Of a stretch of 64,000 nucleotides of DNA, positions 35,574 to 44,315 are shown piece after piece. Below the pieces are notes generated by a model. It did no database searches. It was not told the DNA's origin and worked only from the letters and a program-made list of their open reading frames with translations. Each line of letters starts with the position of its first letter. The first letter of the stretch is position 1. The position numbers and the translations under genes are program-made. The DNA is from Allofournierella massiliensis (GTDB lineage: Bacteria; Bacillota; Clostridia; Oscillospirales; Ruminococcaceae): positions 62,001 to 126,000 of the forward strand of contig NZ_SLUM01000007.1 in NCBI RefSeq assembly GCF_004345265.1, read 5' to 3'.

Positions 35574-36602
35574 TCAAAGAATCAGCATGGCATCGCCAAA
35601 GCTGAAAAAGCGGTAACGCTGTTCCACGGCGGTTTTGTAAGCTGCCATGGTTTTTTCGTACCCGTAGAAGGCGCTGACCAGCATGATCAGGGTGCTTTCC
35701 GGCAGATGGAAATTGGTGATCAGGCCATCCAGACACAGGAATTTGCAGCCGGGATACAAAAAGATGCTGGTATCGCCGCTGCAGGCCTGGATTTTACCGT
35801 ATTTGGCAGCCACCGATTCCAGTGTACGGCAGCTGGTGGTACCAACGGCAATAACCCGATGACCTGCTTCCTTGGTCTCGTTGATCAGCCGGGCGGTTTC
35901 CTCGCTTACGCTGTACCATTCCGAGTGCATCAGATGATCTTCGATTTCATCTTCCTTCACCGGGCGGAAGGTGCCAAGACCGACATGCAGGGTAACCTCA
36001 GTGATTTTGATGCCCTTGTCCTGCAGGCGCTGCATCAGTTCCGGAGTAAAGTGCAGGCCGGCAGTGGGAGCAGCTGCACTGCCCAACTCCTTAGCGTACA
36101 CGGTCTGATACTGACTCTGATCCTCCAGCTGTTTGGTGATATAGGGAGGAAGCGGCATCTTGCCGAACTCGTCCAGCTTTTCATAAAGGGTCTGGGTGTT
36201 GTACTCGAAGGACACCAGCTTGTTGCCGTCCTCTTTGGTTTCCTGAATGGTCGCAATCAGTGAACCATCGCCAAACAGAATGCGCATACCGGGCTTCAAC
36301 CGTTTGCCGGGGCGTGCCAGGCACTCCCAAACGTCATTGCTTTCCTGATGCAGTAAAAGCAATTCACACACAGCACCGGTATGTTCCTTCTGTCCGATCA
36401 GTCGGGCGGGCAGAACCTTGGAATTGTTCACTACCAGCAGGTCGCCGGGCTCAAGCAGATCCACCAGATCCCGGAAAACACGGTGCTGGATCTGATCGTT
36501 GGAACGATCGAGGCACATCAGCCGTGCGGCATCGCGGGGGCTGCAGGGTTCCTGCGCAATCAGTTCCTGCGGCAGGTCGAACCAGAAATCTTTTTTCAGC
36601 AT
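35574..36602 (-). CDS. queA: S-adenosylmethionine:tRNA ribosyltransferase-isomerase
   Basis: QueA (342 residues) converts preQ1-34 in tRNA to epoxyqueuosine. The N-terminal FDLPQELIAQEPCSPRDAAR and central SAAAPTAGLHFTPEL, as well as NFHLPESTLIMLVSAF, are hallmark blocks. The ATG at 36602 starts at the usual position of the family; GGAG lies 13 bases upstream, which is long. It is first in the queA-tgt operon behind a strong promoter. Confidence 0.97.
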   Translation of the reverse strand: MLKKDFWFDLPQELIAQEPCSPRDAARLMCLDRSNDQIQHRVFRDLVDLLEPGDLLVVNNSKVLPARLIGQKEHTGAVCELLLLHQESNDVWECLARPGKRLKPGMRILFGDGSLIATIQETKEDGNKLVSFEYNTQTLYEKLDEFGKMPLPPYITKQLEDQSQYQTVYAKELGSAAAPTAGLHFTPELMQRLQDKGIKITEVTLHVGLGTFRPVKEDEIEDHLMHSEWYSVSEETARLINETKEAGHRVIAVGTTSCRTLESVAAKYGKIQACSGDTSIFLYPGCKFLCLDGLITNFHLPESTLIMLVSAFYGYEKTMAAYKTAVEQRYRFFSFGDAMLIL

Positions 36603-36700
36603 AGAAATAATGCATCTCCTTACATTGACATTACCTGCCGGCAATGCTATATTTAAAACAAAGCACAGAACCGCTGTGCATGTGTTATGCAATCTAATTT

Positions 36701-36729
36701 ATTATATTGCATACGTTGCCGGTTTTCAA
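36701..36729 (-). promoter_or_regulatory. sigma-A promoter of queA-tgt
   Basis: On the minus strand: TTGAAA (36729-36724), 17-base spacer, TATAAT (36706-36701). A GCACAG/CTGTGC hairpin (36663-36679) lies in the leader. Confidence 0.78.
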
Positions 36730-36782
36730 GCCGGTTTTTTTTTATATCTGGCGATATTGCCCGGATATATCCCCACAGGGGG

Positions 36783-36806
36783 CCGGCATAAACATGAAAA
36801 TGCCGG
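36783..36806 (+). promoter_or_regulatory. hairpin in the asd leader
   Basis: CCGGCAT (36783-36789) pairs with ATGCCGG (36800-36806), 29 bases before the asd start. No clear promoter or known riboswitch (lysine or other) was recognised in 36730-36834. Confidence 0.4.
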
Positions 36807-36834
36807 GAGGGAAACGGAAAGGATGATGTAAGCA

Positions 36835-37914
36835 ATGAAAAAGTATCAAGTTGGTGTAGTAGGCGCTACCGGAATGGTCGGCCAGCGATTTGTTTCCTTA
36901 TTGGAAAATCATCCTTGGTTTGAGCTGGTGGTTGTGGCTGCTTCTCCCCGCTCTGCGGGAAAAACCTATGCGGAAGCGGTTGGAGCCCGGTGGGCGATGC
37001 CCACGCCCATGCCGCAGGATGCTGCAAAGCTGATTGTGATGGATGCTTCCCATGTGGAAGAAGTTGCCCAAAAGGTAGATTTCGTATTCTGCGCAGTGGA
37101 CATGAAAAAGGATGAGATCAAGGCTCTGGAAGAGGCTTACGCCAAGGCGGAGTGTCCGGTGATCTCCAACAACAGTGCCAACCGCTTTACCGATGATGTT
37201 CCCATGATCGTGCCGGAAATCAATGCGGATCATGCGCAGATCATTGAAGCGCAGCGCCGCCGTTTGGGAACTACCCGCGGATTCATTGCCGTGAAATCCA
37301 ACTGCTCTCTGCAGAGCTATGTTCCTGCACTCCATCCCCTGCGTGAGGAGTTTGGGCTCAAGAACGTGCTGGTTTGCACCTATCAGGCGATTTCCGGTGC
37401 GGGCAAGACCTTTGAAACCTGGCCGGAAATGGTGGATAACTGTATCCCCTACATCGGCGGTGAGGAGGAAAAGAGCGAGCAGGAGCCGCTGAAGCTGTGG
37501 GGCCATATCGAGGGCGATCACATCGTAAAAGCTGCCTCCCCTGCCATTACCGCGCAATGCCTGCGCATTCCTGTGTCTGACGGACACATGGCTGCAGTAT
37601 TCATGAGTTTTGAGAAGAAACCCACCAAGGAGCAGATTCTGGAACGGTGGGCTGCATTCCAGGGCGAAGCTCAGCGTCTGCAGCTCCCCAGCGCACCCAA
37701 GCAGTTCCTGCACTATTTCGAAGAAAATGACCGTCCGCAGACCAAGCTGGATCGTAATCTGGAGAACGGCATGGCGGTATCCATCGGTCGTCTGCGTGAA
37801 GACACCCAATACGATTACAAGTTTGTCTGCCTTTCCCACAACACCCTGCGTGGCGCTGCCGGTGGCGGCGTACTGCTGGCAGAGCTGCTGGCAGCGAAGG
37901 GCTACCTGGACTGA
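36835..37914 (+). CDS. asd: aspartate-semialdehyde dehydrogenase
   Basis: Asd (359 residues) reduces aspartyl phosphate to aspartate semialdehyde, the branch point to lysine, diaminopimelate, threonine and methionine. The NADP-binding GVVGATGMVGQRF opens the protein, the catalytic cysteine is in AVKSNCSLQSYVPAL, and a conserved histidine is in PVSDGHMAAV. It begins the asd-dapA-dapB series, which supplies meso-diaminopimelate for cell wall and dipicolinate for spores. An AAGGATG sequence serves as a weak ribosome site. Confidence 0.96.
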   Translation: MKKYQVGVVGATGMVGQRFVSLLENHPWFELVVVAASPRSAGKTYAEAVGARWAMPTPMPQDAAKLIVMDASHVEEVAQKVDFVFCAVDMKKDEIKALEEAYAKAECPVISNNSANRFTDDVPMIVPEINADHAQIIEAQRRRLGTTRGFIAVKSNCSLQSYVPALHPLREEFGLKNVLVCTYQAISGAGKTFETWPEMVDNCIPYIGGEEEKSEQEPLKLWGHIEGDHIVKAASPAITAQCLRIPVSDGHMAAVFMSFEKKPTKEQILERWAAFQGEAQRLQLPSAPKQFLHYFEENDRPQTKLDRNLENGMAVSIGRLREDTQYDYKFVCLSHNTLRGAAGGGVLLAELLAAKGYLD

Positions 37915-37956
37915 TTTGAACCACCGGATTGATTTGAACCAAAGGAGATGACAGCA

Positions 37957-38844
37957 ATGAAAGAGCTTATTTTCACCGGAAGTGCAGTTGCCATGATCAC
38001 CCCTATGTGCGATGATGGCTCTGTAAATTTTGCGGAATTGAAGAAGATGGCGGAATTTCAGGTGGAAAGCGGCACGGACGCGCTGGTCGTGTGTGGAACC
38101 ACAGGTGAATCTGCAACGCTGGAGGATGATGAGCATCTGGAGTGTATCCGTTGTGTTGTGGAAGCGGTACAGGGACGTGTACCGGTAATCGCCGGAACCG
38201 GATCCAACAACACTGCCCATGCGGTGATGATGTCCAAGGAAGCTGCTGCCCTGGGTGCGGATGCACTGTTGCTGGTCACCCCCTATTACAACAAAACCAG
38301 TCAGGCCGGACTCGTAAAGAGCTTTTTCACCATTGCGGATTCCACAAATCTGCCGGCTATCATCTACAATGTGCCTTCCCGCACCGGAGTAAATATTCAG
38401 CCGGAGACGGCGCTGGAGCTTTCCCGCCATCCCATGATCCGAGGGCTCAAAGAGGCCAGCGGAAACATCTCTCAGGTGGTTCGAATTGCTGCCCTGTGCG
38501 GGGATGAGCTGCCGCTTTATTCCGGCAACGACGATCAGGTGGTTCCCCTGCTTTCGGTTGGCGGCAAAGGTGTGATTTCGGTGGTGGGCAATGTGGCCCC
38601 CGCGCAGATGCACCAGATGTGTCAGCTGTGGTTCGATGGTAAAACCAAAGAAAGTGCAGCAATGCAGCTGGAGCTCAGTGAGCTGTGTGGTGCAATGTTC
38701 TGTGATGTGAATCCGGTTCCTGTAAAGGCTGCAATGAATATGCTGGGTTGGGACGCCGGCGAGTGCAGATTGCCGCTGGTTGAGCCCAGTGAAGCAAATC
38801 AGGCACGGATTGAAACAGCGCTGCGAAATGCAGGTCTGCTCTGA
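37957..38844 (+). CDS. dapA: 4-hydroxy-tetrahydrodipicolinate synthase
   Basis: DapA (295 residues) condenses pyruvate with aspartate semialdehyde. CGTTGESATL binds the substrate, the tyrosine in YNVPSRTG and the Schiff-base lysine in GLKEASGN are in place. ATG at 37957 has AAAGGAG 9 bases upstream; an in-frame ATG at 37948 directly abuts that site. It follows asd by 42 bases. Confidence 0.97.
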   Translation: MKELIFTGSAVAMITPMCDDGSVNFAELKKMAEFQVESGTDALVVCGTTGESATLEDDEHLECIRCVVEAVQGRVPVIAGTGSNNTAHAVMMSKEAAALGADALLLVTPYYNKTSQAGLVKSFFTIADSTNLPAIIYNVPSRTGVNIQPETALELSRHPMIRGLKEASGNISQVVRIAALCGDELPLYSGNDDQVVPLLSVGGKGVISVVGNVAPAQMHQMCQLWFDGKTKESAAMQLELSELCGAMFCDVNPVPVKAAMNMLGWDAGECRLPLVEPSEANQARIETALRNAGLL

Positions 38845-38879
38845 TCTTGCTGGAATAAAAAACGACGGATAAAATTTCT

Positions 38880-38951
38880 GCCCGGCGGCTGGCCGCAGAA
38901 GCAACGGCGTGAGCTGTTTGCCGCACCTGCGCGTCAGCGTCGGGCTTTTTT
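38880..38951 (+). terminator. terminator-like structure between dapA and dapB
   Basis: A long imperfect stem starting GCCCGGCGGCTGG and ending CAGCGTCGGGC is followed by six T (38946-38951), only 19 bases before dapB. A CGGC/GCCG pairing lies inside. It looks like an internal terminator or attenuator within the dap operon. Confidence 0.55.
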
Positions 38952-38970
38952 ACAAAGGGGAGTACGAAAA

Positions 38971-39729
38971 ATGACGGATATTATCATTCAGGGCATCAAT
39001 GGACGGATGGGAAAGGTGCTGTGTGAGCTGATTGCACAGCGGGAGGATTGCCGCATTGTGGGTGGTGTGGATGTGTCTGCGCAGAGCGGGCCGATTCCTG
39101 TGGCGGCCAGTCTGGAAGAGCTGAATGCAAAAGCGGATGTGATCATCGACTTCTCTACCACTGAGGCTACGAAATCTATGCTGCGCTATTGCCAGAGCAC
39201 TGGTACTGCCTGCGTGGTATGCACGACCGGGTTGGACGAAGAATGTGAACAACTGATTCACCAGACGGCGGAAAAGGCTCCGGTTTTCAAGAGTGCCAAT
39301 ATGTCTATGGGAATCAACCTGCTGGCAGAGCTGGCGCAGAAGGCAGCGCAGGTTCTGGGAATGGACTACGACATTGAAATCATTGAAAAGCATCATCACA
39401 ATAAGGTGGATGCACCCAGCGGGACTGCCCTGCTTCTGGCCGATGAGATCAATGAGGCCACGGGAAACCGGTATCATTATGTTTATGATCGTCATTCTGT
39501 ACGGCAGAAGCGGGACCCTCATGAGTTGGGGCTGCATGCAATTCGCGGTGGCAGCATTGTGGGCGATCATGATGTTCTGTTCTGCGGTCCGGACGAAGTG
39601 ATTACCCTTTCTCACAGTGCGGGATCCCGTGCGGTATTCGCCAACGGCGCAATTAATGCAGCCATCTTCCTGACAGGGTATGAAAAAGGTCTCTACAACA
39701 TGAAGGATCTGATGCGGTCTCTGCTGTGA
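38971..39729 (+). CDS. dapB: 4-hydroxy-tetrahydrodipicolinate reductase
   Basis: DapB (252 residues) reduces the DapA product on the way to diaminopimelate. The nucleotide-binding IIIQGINGRMGK is at the N-terminus and the substrate motif EIIEKHHHNKVDAPSGTA contains the catalytic histidines and lysine. AAAGGGGAG lies upstream of the ATG. A terminator-like structure separates it from dapA. Confidence 0.97.
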   Translation: MTDIIIQGINGRMGKVLCELIAQREDCRIVGGVDVSAQSGPIPVAASLEELNAKADVIIDFSTTEATKSMLRYCQSTGTACVVCTTGLDEECEQLIHQTAEKAPVFKSANMSMGINLLAELAQKAAQVLGMDYDIEIIEKHHHNKVDAPSGTALLLADEINEATGNRYHYVYDRHSVRQKRDPHELGLHAIRGGSIVGDHDVLFCGPDEVITLSHSAGSRAVFANGAINAAIFLTGYEKGLYNMKDLMRSLL

Positions 39730-39736
39730 GGTTATT

Positions 39737-40978
39737 ATGAAACGAACGATTGCTGCTGCCCTGATGGCATTTTCTGTATGCTGCCTGATCGTTTGTGCGG
39801 TTTGTTTCTTTCGGGACAGCACAGAAACGAGCCCTGTTTTTGCACAGTCCACATCGGAGCAGAAGGCGGAACCGGAAGAGGAAACCCTTCCCTCCCCCAC
39901 TACGGGACCGCAGATTACGACACTTCGATTTTCTGCCACAGGAGATAATCTGATTCATAACGGAATCTATGAACAGGCAAAACGGCGGGCAGAGCAAAAT
40001 GGGACTGGCGGGTACGATTTTTCCTACTGTTATGACCAGGTGCGGCAGTTTTATAGTGATTTCGACATCAACTGGATTAATCAGGAAACGCTTGTAAGTG
40101 ATACGCTGGAGCCCAGTACCTATCCGTGCTTTTCCACGCCCGGCGATATGGGGCGTCAGTTGTATAAGCTGGGCTTCCGTGCGTTCAATCTTTCCAATAA
40201 CCACACCTACGATAAAGGAACACAGGGGTTACAGGCTACCATGGATTTCTGGTCCTCTATGCCGGAGGATGTGATTACTGCCGGTCTGTATACAGAAGAT
40301 TCCACTTCTCCTGTGATTCAGACAGTGAACGGAGTGCGAATCGCTTATCTGGGGTTTACCGAGCACACCAATGGAATCAAAACACCTTCTGATGCACCGT
40401 CGCATGTGATCTATACCAGTGAACTGGATGTGATGCAGCAGATGTTGGAGCAGGCGCGCAGCGATGCAGATCTGGTGGTGGTAAGTGTGCACTGGGGTGT
40501 GGAAGGAAGCCATTCCGTGACACAGGCACAGCGCAATCTGGCCCAGAAAATGGCTGACTGGGGTGCAGATGTAATCATCGGTACGCACCCTCATGTGGTA
40601 CAGACCGCCCAGTGGCTTACAGCAGCAGACGGACGACAGGCGTTCGTTGCCTATTCCCTGGGGAATTTTTTGAATGCACAGTCTACAGCGGATACAATGA
40701 TCGGAATGATCCTTACTTTTACCATCGAAAAAACAACTCAGCCGGATGGCACCAGCAGCACTGTAATTCGTGATCCCCTGTTCTACCCAACGGTCAATCA
40801 CTACGATGCGAATTATGCCAACATCCGCATATATCTTCTGAAAGATTACTCCGATGAGTTGGCTGCCGCCCACGGAGTACGCGGTAATTTTCCGGGATTT
40901 AGCCTGAGCTACATCACATCGATGCTTCAGGAAAATGTGGATCCGGAATTTCTGGCTTTGCCGAAAGAAACTGTATAA
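39737..40978 (+). CDS. CapA-family metallophosphatase-like surface protein
   Basis: A 413-residue CapA/PgsA-type protein. The N-terminal hydrophobic segment (residues 5-25) is a signal peptide or anchor, followed by an acidic/Pro/Thr linker and the CapA domain with ATGDNLIHNGIY, NWINQETL, NLSNNHTYDKG, VVSVHWGVE and GTHPHVVQ. CapA proteins act in poly-gamma-glutamate capsule systems, but no capB/capC genes are near, so the role here is unknown. It starts 7 bases after dapB and is probably co-transcribed. Confidence 0.88.
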   Translation: MKRTIAAALMAFSVCCLIVCAVCFFRDSTETSPVFAQSTSEQKAEPEEETLPSPTTGPQITTLRFSATGDNLIHNGIYEQAKRRAEQNGTGGYDFSYCYDQVRQFYSDFDINWINQETLVSDTLEPSTYPCFSTPGDMGRQLYKLGFRAFNLSNNHTYDKGTQGLQATMDFWSSMPEDVITAGLYTEDSTSPVIQTVNGVRIAYLGFTEHTNGIKTPSDAPSHVIYTSELDVMQQMLEQARSDADLVVVSVHWGVEGSHSVTQAQRNLAQKMADWGADVIIGTHPHVVQTAQWLTAADGRQAFVAYSLGNFLNAQSTADTMIGMILTFTIEKTTQPDGTSSTVIRDPLFYPTVNHYDANYANIRIYLLKDYSDELAAAHGVRGNFPGFSLSYITSMLQENVDPEFLALPKETV

Positions 40979-40981
40979 TCA

Positions 40982-41025
40982 AATACCCCCGCCGAAACGA
41001 TGAGTCGTTTTGGCGGGGGTATTAT
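40982..41025. terminator. bidirectional terminator between capA-like gene and tyrS
   Basis: AATACCCCCGCC pairs with GGCGGGGGTATT, with inner AAACGA/TCGTTT pairing and AT-rich flanks on both sides. It serves two convergent genes. Confidence 0.85.
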
Positions 41026-41046
41026 TTTATAAAAGTGGCGTCAGGC

Positions 41047-42267
41047 TCACAGCTGAACCTTATGGTAGGTCTTTTTGCCTTTCTTGATCACAACGCCGTT
41101 TGCGAGCTGCTCGGCGGTGATGGGCATGGTGGGATCGGTGACCTTTTCGCCGTCCAGCAGAATACCGCCCTGCTGGATCAGCTGACGGGCTTCGCGCTTG
41201 CTGGGAACCAGCTTGGCAGTCATCATCAGATCCAGAATGCCAATGCGGCCGTCCTGCAGCTGGTCAGCGGTCAGAGTGGTGCTGGGCATGTTGGCCATGT
41301 CAGCAGCGCCGCTGAACAGACCGCGGGCGGTCTCCTGTGCCTTGCCAGCTTCTTCCTCGCTGTGAACCAGCTTGGTCAGCTCAAAGGCAAGCAGCTCCTT
41401 CGCCTTGTTCAGCTGGCTGCCTTCCCAATCAGACATGGCGTCGATCTCTTCCAGAGGCACGTCGGTCAGCATACGCAGGCACTTGAGGACATCGGCGTCA
41501 TCCACATTGCGCCAGTACTGGTAGAACTCGTAGGGGCTGGTCTTTTCGGGGTCCAGCCACACAGCGCCCTTCTGGGTTTTGCCCATCTTCTTACCCTCAG
41601 AGGTGAGCAGCAGGGTGATGGTCATGGCATAGGCATCCTTGCCCAGCTTACGGCGGATCAGCTCGGTGCCGCCCAGCATGTTGGACCACTGGTCATCGCC
41701 GCCGCACTGCAGATTACAGCCCAGTTCCTGGAACATGTGGTAGAAGTCGTAGGACTGCATGATCATGTAGTTGAATTCCAGGAAGGACAGACCCTTTTCC
41801 ATGCGCTGCTTGTAGCATTCTGCACGCAGCATGTTGTTGACGGAGAAGCAGGGGCCCACTTCGCGCAGCAGCTCAATGTAGTTCAGCTTCATCAGCCAGT
41901 CAGCGTTGTTCAGCATCAGAGCCTTGCCGTCCGAGAAGTCGATGAACTTGCTCATCTGCTTTTTGAAGCACTCACAGTTATGCTGAATGGTTTCGGTGGT
42001 CATCATGCTGCGCATGTCGGTGCGGCCGGAAGGGTCGCCAACCATGGCAGTGCCACCGCCGATCAGAGCAATGGGGCGGTTGCCGGCGCGCTGCATCCGG
42101 CGCATCAGATTCAGGGCCATGAAGTGACCAACATGCAGAGAATCGGCGGTGGGGTCAAAGCCGATGTAAAAAGTGGCCTTGCCATTGTTGATCAGATCCT
42201 TGATCTCTTCCTCGTCGGTTACCTGGGCAACCAGGCCACGGGCAACCAGTTCATCGTACAAAGTCAT
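41047..42267 (-). CDS. tyrS: tyrosyl-tRNA synthetase
   Basis: TyrRS (406 residues) of the bacterial class Ic type. The HIGH motif appears as H45-V-G-H48 in DSLHVGHFMAL and the KMSKS motif as KMGKTQKG; the C-terminal ~70 residues form an S4 domain (SKREARQLIQQGGILLDGEK). GGAGGAG lies 8 bases upstream of the ATG. It is preceded by a T-box leader with a tyrosine specifier, so it is induced by uncharged tRNA-Tyr. Confidence 0.98.
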   Translation of the reverse strand: MTLYDELVARGLVAQVTDEEEIKDLINNGKATFYIGFDPTADSLHVGHFMALNLMRRMQRAGNRPIALIGGGTAMVGDPSGRTDMRSMMTTETIQHNCECFKKQMSKFIDFSDGKALMLNNADWLMKLNYIELLREVGPCFSVNNMLRAECYKQRMEKGLSFLEFNYMIMQSYDFYHMFQELGCNLQCGGDDQWSNMLGGTELIRRKLGKDAYAMTITLLLTSEGKKMGKTQKGAVWLDPEKTSPYEFYQYWRNVDDADVLKCLRMLTDVPLEEIDAMSDWEGSQLNKAKELLAFELTKLVHSEEEAGKAQETARGLFSGAADMANMPSTTLTADQLQDGRIGILDLMMTAKLVPSKREARQLIQQGGILLDGEKVTDPTMPITAEQLANGVVIKKGKKTYHKVQL

Positions 42268-42289
42268 TGCGTGTTCTCCTCCTGTGTTT

Positions 42290-42582
42290 TGCGGCAAAAG
42301 GCATAGAAAAAGCCCTCTGCCAAACTTGAATTTGGCAGAGGGCGAAAATTCGCGGTACCACCTCTGTTCGCCCGCTTCTCGCGAGAACGGGCCTTGCGGA
42401 GTGCTGAAATCTACACTCCTGCGCGGTAACGGGCGCACACGGCACAGCCTAATTGCCTTAGGGCGTTCAGCCTGCTGCTCAGGGAGGTATTCGTCAATCC
42501 ACTGCGTTACCCTTTTCACCAAACCAGGGCTTCTCTGCGCCGCACATGAACCGATTACTTGTTCCCGTCGTTGCATTTGATA
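42290..42582 (-). promoter_or_regulatory. tyrosine T-box riboswitch
   Basis: Leader of tyrS. The T-box sequence AGGTGGTACCGCG lies at 42363-42351 on the minus strand and is followed by a perfect terminator hairpin. Upstream, in the stem I region, GACGAATACCTCCCTGAGC places a TAC (Tyr) codon at 42489-42487 in the specifier position. Uncharged tRNA-Tyr would pair with both elements and favour the antiterminator. Confidence 0.93.
42307..42343 (-). terminator. T-box-controlled terminator
   Basis: On the minus strand, GCCCTCTGCCAAA pairs with TTTGGCAGAGGGC, followed by TTTTT. Confidence 0.92.
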
Positions 42583-42588
42583 TTAAGC

Positions 42589-42617
42589 AGTATAGCGCAA
42601 ACCATTTGCGTTGTCAA
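42589..42617 (-). promoter_or_regulatory. sigma-A promoter of tyrS T-box transcript
   Basis: On the minus strand: TTGACA (42617-42612), 17-base spacer, TATACT (42594-42589). The -35 box begins 4 bases after the recN stop codon. Confidence 0.88.
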
Positions 42618-42620
42618 GGG

Positions 42621-44279
42621 TTACAGCGACAGCATCTCACGGGCATTTGCCAGACTCAGATCGGTGATATGGTCGCCGGAAATAATGCGTGCCAGTTCCT
42701 GCACACGGCCGGCCTGATCCAGCGGATGAATCTGGGTAAAGGTGCGCTGCCCCTCCACATTTTTCTGAATGAGCAGATGGCTGGTTGCCAGAGCTGCAAT
42801 TTGTGCAGTATGGGTAATGCAGAGCACCTGACGCCCCTTGGAAGTCTGACGAAGTTTTTCGCCAATTCGCCCGGCGGCAAGGCCGGAAACACCGGTGTCG
42901 ATTTCGTCGTAAATAACGGTGGGGATGGCGTCCTTTTCCGCCAGTGCACTCTTCAGCGCCAGCATGATGCGGGAAAGCTCACCGCCGGATGCGATTTTTG
43001 CCAAAGGCTTCGGCGCTTCGCCCAGGTTGGTGGAAATATAAAATTCCACGGTATCCTGGCCGGAACCAGCAAGCGGTCCACGACTGTGTTGAAGTACAAA
43101 ACGGGTGCCCGGCATGTTCAGGAAGGTGCATGCTTCCACCAGCTGCTGCTCCATTCGCTCAAAAGCAGTCAACCGGGTCTGGGTAAGCTTTTCGGCCAGA
43201 ATTTTGGCTTCTTTATAAAGAGCCTGCTTCTGCTTATTCAGCTGTTCCAGGGTTTCGTCTGCCCTCTCAATATGCTCCAGCTCTTCCCGAGATTTCTCTG
43301 CCATCTTGAGCAGTTCTTCCACCGAATCTGCGCCGTACTTGTTTTTCAGCCGGTAGATGATGTCCAACCGTTGTTCCAGCTGGTCCAGTTCGGCGGGATC
43401 AAAACCATAATCGTCCAGCCGGGAGGCCAGATCTACAGCCAGCTCCCGGGCGTTGTAATAAAGATCAGCCAGCCGTTCCTGCAAGGGTTGGAGGGATTCA
43501 TCCAGTACGGCAGCCTGTTCCAATGCGCCGTTTGCACCGCCCAGAAGATCTGCAGCACCAGAGAATTCATCACCGCCAGAAAGGGCCCCGTGAGCCGATG
43601 CAATCTGTTCCAGAATTGTCTGAGCATGGGAAATAATCTGCCGGCGGGCAACCAGCCGTTCTTCCTCACCGATCTGAAGAGAGGCGTCCTCGATTTCATT
43701 CAATTGAAACCGAAGAAGCTCCATCTTCCGTTGCTTTTCAGCCTCGTCCAGCTGGAGGGCATCGGCCTGTCGCTTCACCGCGATGAGCTCCTTGTACACC
43801 TTCCGATAGGCGTTGAACTCGTTTTGGTTCTGCGCAAAGGCATCCAGAATTCCCAGATGCTTTGCAGGGTCGGTCAGACCCTGACTGTCGTGCTGGCCAT
43901 GAATGTTGATCAATCCGGCGGTGATATCCCGCAGGACGGATACAGTGGCAGGCATTCCGTTGATACGGCAATGACTTTTGCCCTCGGCGGTGATTTCACG
44001 GTAAATCAAAAGCTCTTCGCCAGCGTCGTAACCGGCCTGTTCCAGCTGCATTTTTACCTGTTTGGGCAATTGGTCGAAGGTTGCCCAGATACAGGCTTTC
44101 GGTGCACCGGTACGCACCAGGTCACGGCTGATCCGGTTGCCCAGAATAGCACTGATGGAGTCGATCAGAATCGACTTACCCGCGCCGGTCTCACCGGTCA
44201 GAACGTTCAGACCGGCAGTAAACTGTACCTGTACCTTTTCGATCACGGCCACATTTTCAATTCGTAATGAGGTTAACAT
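42621..44279 (-). CDS. recN: DNA repair protein RecN
   Basis: RecN (552 residues) is an SMC-like ATPase acting early in double-strand-break repair. Walker A is GETGAGKS (residues 29-36), long coiled-coil arms fill the centre, and the C-terminal half has the ABC signature LASGGELSRIMLALK and Walker B VIYDEIDTGVSG. It is the last gene of the cluster; argR-recN adjacency is as in Bacillus (ahrC-recN). Confidence 0.97.
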   Translation of the reverse strand: MLTSLRIENVAVIEKVQVQFTAGLNVLTGETGAGKSILIDSISAILGNRISRDLVRTGAPKACIWATFDQLPKQVKMQLEQAGYDAGEELLIYREITAEGKSHCRINGMPATVSVLRDITAGLINIHGQHDSQGLTDPAKHLGILDAFAQNQNEFNAYRKVYKELIAVKRQADALQLDEAEKQRKMELLRFQLNEIEDASLQIGEEERLVARRQIISHAQTILEQIASAHGALSGGDEFSGAADLLGGANGALEQAAVLDESLQPLQERLADLYYNARELAVDLASRLDDYGFDPAELDQLEQRLDIIYRLKNKYGADSVEELLKMAEKSREELEHIERADETLEQLNKQKQALYKEAKILAEKLTQTRLTAFERMEQQLVEACTFLNMPGTRFVLQHSRGPLAGSGQDTVEFYISTNLGEAPKPLAKIASGGELSRIMLALKSALAEKDAIPTVIYDEIDTGVSGLAAGRIGEKLRQTSKGRQVLCITHTAQIAALATSHLLIQKNVEGQRTFTQIHPLDQAGRVQELARIISGDHITDLSLANAREMLSL

Positions 44280-44315
44280 GGAACCCGATCAATCCTTCCT
44301 GTGATGGTGCCCGGC

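Noticed and set aside
36730-36834. Lysine or other riboswitch before asd
   Set aside because: Only a 7-bp hairpin is present and the leader is far too short for a lysine riboswitch.
36898-38904. Long minus-strand open frame opposite asd and dapA
   Set aside because: Spans two well-defined genes and their spacer on the other strand; no ribosome site or recognisable domain.
42268-42576. N-terminal extension of tyrS by about 100 codons upstream of 42267
   Set aside because: The region is the T-box leader with terminator; a strong ribosome site precedes the ATG at 42267.
42546-44267. Plus-strand open frame opposite recN
   Set aside because: Runs over the T-box promoter and recN; recN has full ATPase motifs, this frame none.
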